In this document: in pieces, positions 30,523 through 32,063 of the stretch
Position numbering within the stretch: position 1 is the first letter of the stretch
How the letters are laid out: each line of letters starts with the position of its first letter
Source of the DNA: Chitinophagaceae bacterium
GTDB taxonomy: Bacteria > Bacteroidota > Bacteroidia > Chitinophagales > Chitinophagaceae
Reading direction: 5' to 3'
Length of the DNA: 32,063 nt
Assembly: GCA_017882265.1 (NCBI GenBank)
Contig: JADGPW010000089.1
Coordinates: 1 to 32,063, forward strand
The notes under the pieces: model-generated
What the model was told of the DNA's origin: nothing
What the model saw: only the letters and a program-made list of their open reading frames with translations
The model's database searches: none
Program-made: the position numbers and the translations under genes

Positions 30523-31806
30523 TTGTCATTTAACAATTTGCAGCTCATTGAGCCTGTGCTCAAAGCATTGATCCATGAAGGCTATACAAAGCCTACCCCG
30601 ATCCAGGAACAAGCTATTCCTCCTATTTTACAACACAAAGACCTGCTGGGTTGTGCGCAGACAGGCACGGGTAAAACCGCAGCTTTTGCCATCCCAATCA
30701 TGCAGTTAATGCACCAGCAACATCAGGCAGGACCAAAAGGCCATCGTGCTATCAAAGCATTGATATTAACGCCGACAAGGGAACTGGCCATCCAGATTGA
30801 AGAGAGTTTTAAAGCCTACGGGAAATACCTTGACCTGAAACACCTGGTTGTTTTTGGTGGCGTGTCGCAGGTAAACCAGGTAAATACATTACGCCGCGGT
30901 ATTGATATATTAGTAGCTACGCCCGGACGATTGCTCGACCTGATGAACCAGAATTATATTTCACTCCGGGATATAAAATTCTTTGTACTGGATGAAGCGG
31001 ACCGGATGCTGGACATGGGTTTTGTGCATGACGTAAAAAGGATCATCGCCAAACTCCCGTCAAAAAGACAAACCTTGTTTTTCTCCGCAACCATGCCACC
31101 GGAAATTCAGCAACTGGCCAATGCTTTGCTGGTGAACCCAGTTAAAGTTGCAGTAACCCCGGTTTCATCCACCGTAGATATCATACAACAATCCCTGTAT
31201 TTTGTAGATAAACCGGAAAAGAATTCTCTTCTCAAACATTTGCTGGAAGATGTTTCAGTTAAGACCGCATTGGTCTTTACCCGAACCAAACATGGCGCTG
31301 ATAAAGTGGCAAGGGAATTAGCCCGGGCCGGTATCAGGGCCGAAGCTATTCATGGTAATAAATCACAAAATGCCCGGCAATCAGCCCTTAGTAATTTTAA
31401 GAATCGTCATACCCGGGTATTGGTAGCAACCGATATCGCGGCCCGTGGTATTGATATAGATGAACTGACCCACGTGATCAATTATGATATGCCCAATATT
31501 CCGGAAACTTATGTACACCGGATCGGTCGTACCGGCAGGGCAGGAGCCAGCGGAATTGCCATTTCATTTTGCGACACAGAAGAAAGAAGCTACCTGAAGG
31601 ATATTCAAAAACTGATTGGTAAAGCTATTCCGGTAATTACTACTCATCCTTTTGGCATGATCGGAAACAGCCAACCCGTTCGGCCACCCGTAGCGCGTCC
31701 ATCGTTTCAAAAAAGAACTGGAGGAAATTCAAATGGGAATGGCAACAGGAATGGTTTCAGTGAAAGAAGGAAAACATATCGTTCCTCTTATGCAGGACGA
31801 GGATAA
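30523..31806 (+). CDS. DEAD-box RNA helicase, RhlE-like
   Basis: This ATP-dependent RNA helicase has all core motifs in 427 aa: Q motif (FNNLQLIEPVLKAL...TPIQEQAIP), motif I AQTGTGKT, Ia PTRELAIQ, II LDEADRMLD, III SAT, IV-V (LVFTRTKHGADK, ATDIAARGID) and VI HRIGRTGRAG. The C-terminal tail is basic and Gly/Asn-rich (GGNSNGNGNRNGFSERRKT), as in RhlE-type proteins that act on ribosome assembly or RNA decay, often in the cold. The start is TTG at 30523, giving MSFNNLQLIEP, the usual opening. No in-frame ATG lies near. A rare start codon and a long leader may limit translation. Confidence 0.93.
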   Translation: MSFNNLQLIEPVLKALIHEGYTKPTPIQEQAIPPILQHKDLLGCAQTGTGKTAAFAIPIMQLMHQQHQAGPKGHRAIKALILTPTRELAIQIEESFKAYGKYLDLKHLVVFGGVSQVNQVNTLRRGIDILVATPGRLLDLMNQNYISLRDIKFFVLDEADRMLDMGFVHDVKRIIAKLPSKRQTLFFSATMPPEIQQLANALLVNPVKVAVTPVSSTVDIIQQSLYFVDKPEKNSLLKHLLEDVSVKTALVFTRTKHGADKVARELARAGIRAEAIHGNKSQNARQSALSNFKNRHTRVLVATDIAARGIDIDELTHVINYDMPNIPETYVHRIGRTGRAGASGIAISFCDTEERSYLKDIQKLIGKAIPVITTHPFGMIGNSQPVRPPVARPSFQKRTGGNSNGNGNRNGFSERRKTYRSSYAGRG

Positions 31807-31822
31807 TTATACCTGGAGGCTA

Positions 31823-31890
31823 ATATTGAAAATTGATCATTGATCGTTACATTAAGAAATGTTCAATTCTCAATCCTCAATGTTCAAAGA
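31823..31890. repeat. Heptad-periodic inverted repeat (NNATTGA / TCAATNN) between convergent genes
   Basis: ATATTGA, AAATTGA, TCATTGA (31823-31843) face TCAATTC, TCAATCC, TCAATGT, TCAAAGA (31863-31890). The right arm overlaps the SET-gene stop at 31884-31886. It lies between the helicase and the SET-domain gene. Confidence 0.8.
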
Positions 31891-32063
31891 ACAATTTCCT
31901 GATCATAGGTTTCCATGCCATCCACAAGGTGCCCGTAATTGACCAGTAGTTCCTGGCCGGCGCCAATATCTGTAAGGGCTTCAAATTCTTCACCATCATT
32001 TATGGAGATAATATTTGGCGCGGCGGAATGGTTAAGGTAAATAACCAGGTCCAGCATTTTAAA
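31884..32063 (-). CDS. SET-domain protein, C-terminal fragment
   Basis: The minus strand is open from the window edge to a TGA at 31884-31886, giving 59 residues of a gene that starts outside. It contains YLNHSAAPNIISI, FEALTDIGAGQELLVNYG and a short acidic tail. This is the C-terminal half of a SET domain. The NHS-x-x-P-N motif binds SAM, and the G-Q-E-L-L-V-N-Y-G segment holds the catalytic Tyr. SET domains methylate lysine side chains. Bacterial members are scattered and their targets are mostly unknown. The usual Cys in NHSCxPN is Ala here, so no post-SET zinc site is expected. Confidence 0.75.
   Translation of the reverse strand, partial: FKMLDLVIYLNHSAAPNIISINDGEEFEALTDIGAGQELLVNYGHLVDGMETYDQEIVL

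Overview
The window looks like ordinary chromosome from a member of the Bacteroidota, most likely family Chitinophagaceae. The evidence is protein style throughout (GSCFA protein, Bacteroidetes-type EF-G2, DnaG, PlsY and RhlE-like sequences), promoters of the Bacteroidetes TTTG / TAnnTTTG type (best example before rpsO), weak or absent Shine-Dalgarno signals, moderate GC, and many short palindromic intergenic repeats. The family assignment is an inference. I see no rRNA, tRNA, CRISPR array, prophage, transposase or plasmid function.

Layout. 1-2900 (+): 3' end of a TrmH-type RNA methyltransferase, then a tight run of hydroxymethylglutaryl-CoA lyase, an unknown 157-aa protein, a GSCFA protein and a small membrane protein. 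2882-6181: sugar genes, with divergent galM/galK followed by a convergent NahK-like anomeric sugar kinase. 6238-12276: translation, RNA and lipid housekeeping genes miaE (-), rpsO, pnp, prmA, plsY and a 148-aa protein of unknown role. 12487-15133: a CYTH-domain protein convergent with dnaG. 15194-17841 (-): small accessory enzymes (two VOC proteins, a polysaccharide-lyase-like lipoprotein, a DUF1801 protein and a GNAT acetyltransferase). 17842-20294: mostly non-coding and repeat-rich, with one secreted tectonin-type beta-propeller. 20295-22968: a coiled-coil protein and an EF-G2-type factor with altered GTPase motifs. 23106-24365 (-): a secreted protein with eight beta/gamma-crystallin Greek keys. 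24587-28101 (-): GMC oxidoreductase, gluconate-2-dehydrogenase-subunit-3-like protein and a class I terpenoid-synthase-like enzyme in one direction. 28241-31806 (+): secreted type I pullulanase and a DEAD-box helicase. 31884-32063 (-): 3' end of a SET-domain gene.

How genes work together. galM, galK and the NahK-like kinase can feed galactose and perhaps amino-sugars into phosphorylated pools. pnp, rpsO, prmA, miaE, EF-G2 and the helicase all belong to translation and RNA metabolism. The GMC/subunit-3/terpenoid-synthase-like run is the best candidate for a little-described metabolic module.

The most striking non-genic signal is a set of intergenic inverted repeats built from strictly periodic short words. 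Period 7 occurs at 6873, 12371, 13006, 20676, 22967, 30319 and 31823, about 8 at 12341 and 26287, 10 at 9895, and 11 at 19600. Their sequences differ but the architecture is shared, and three convergent gene pairs are separated by a period-7 element. GC-rich palindromes have also entered two reading frames (HMG-CoA lyase N-terminus, GSCFA loop).
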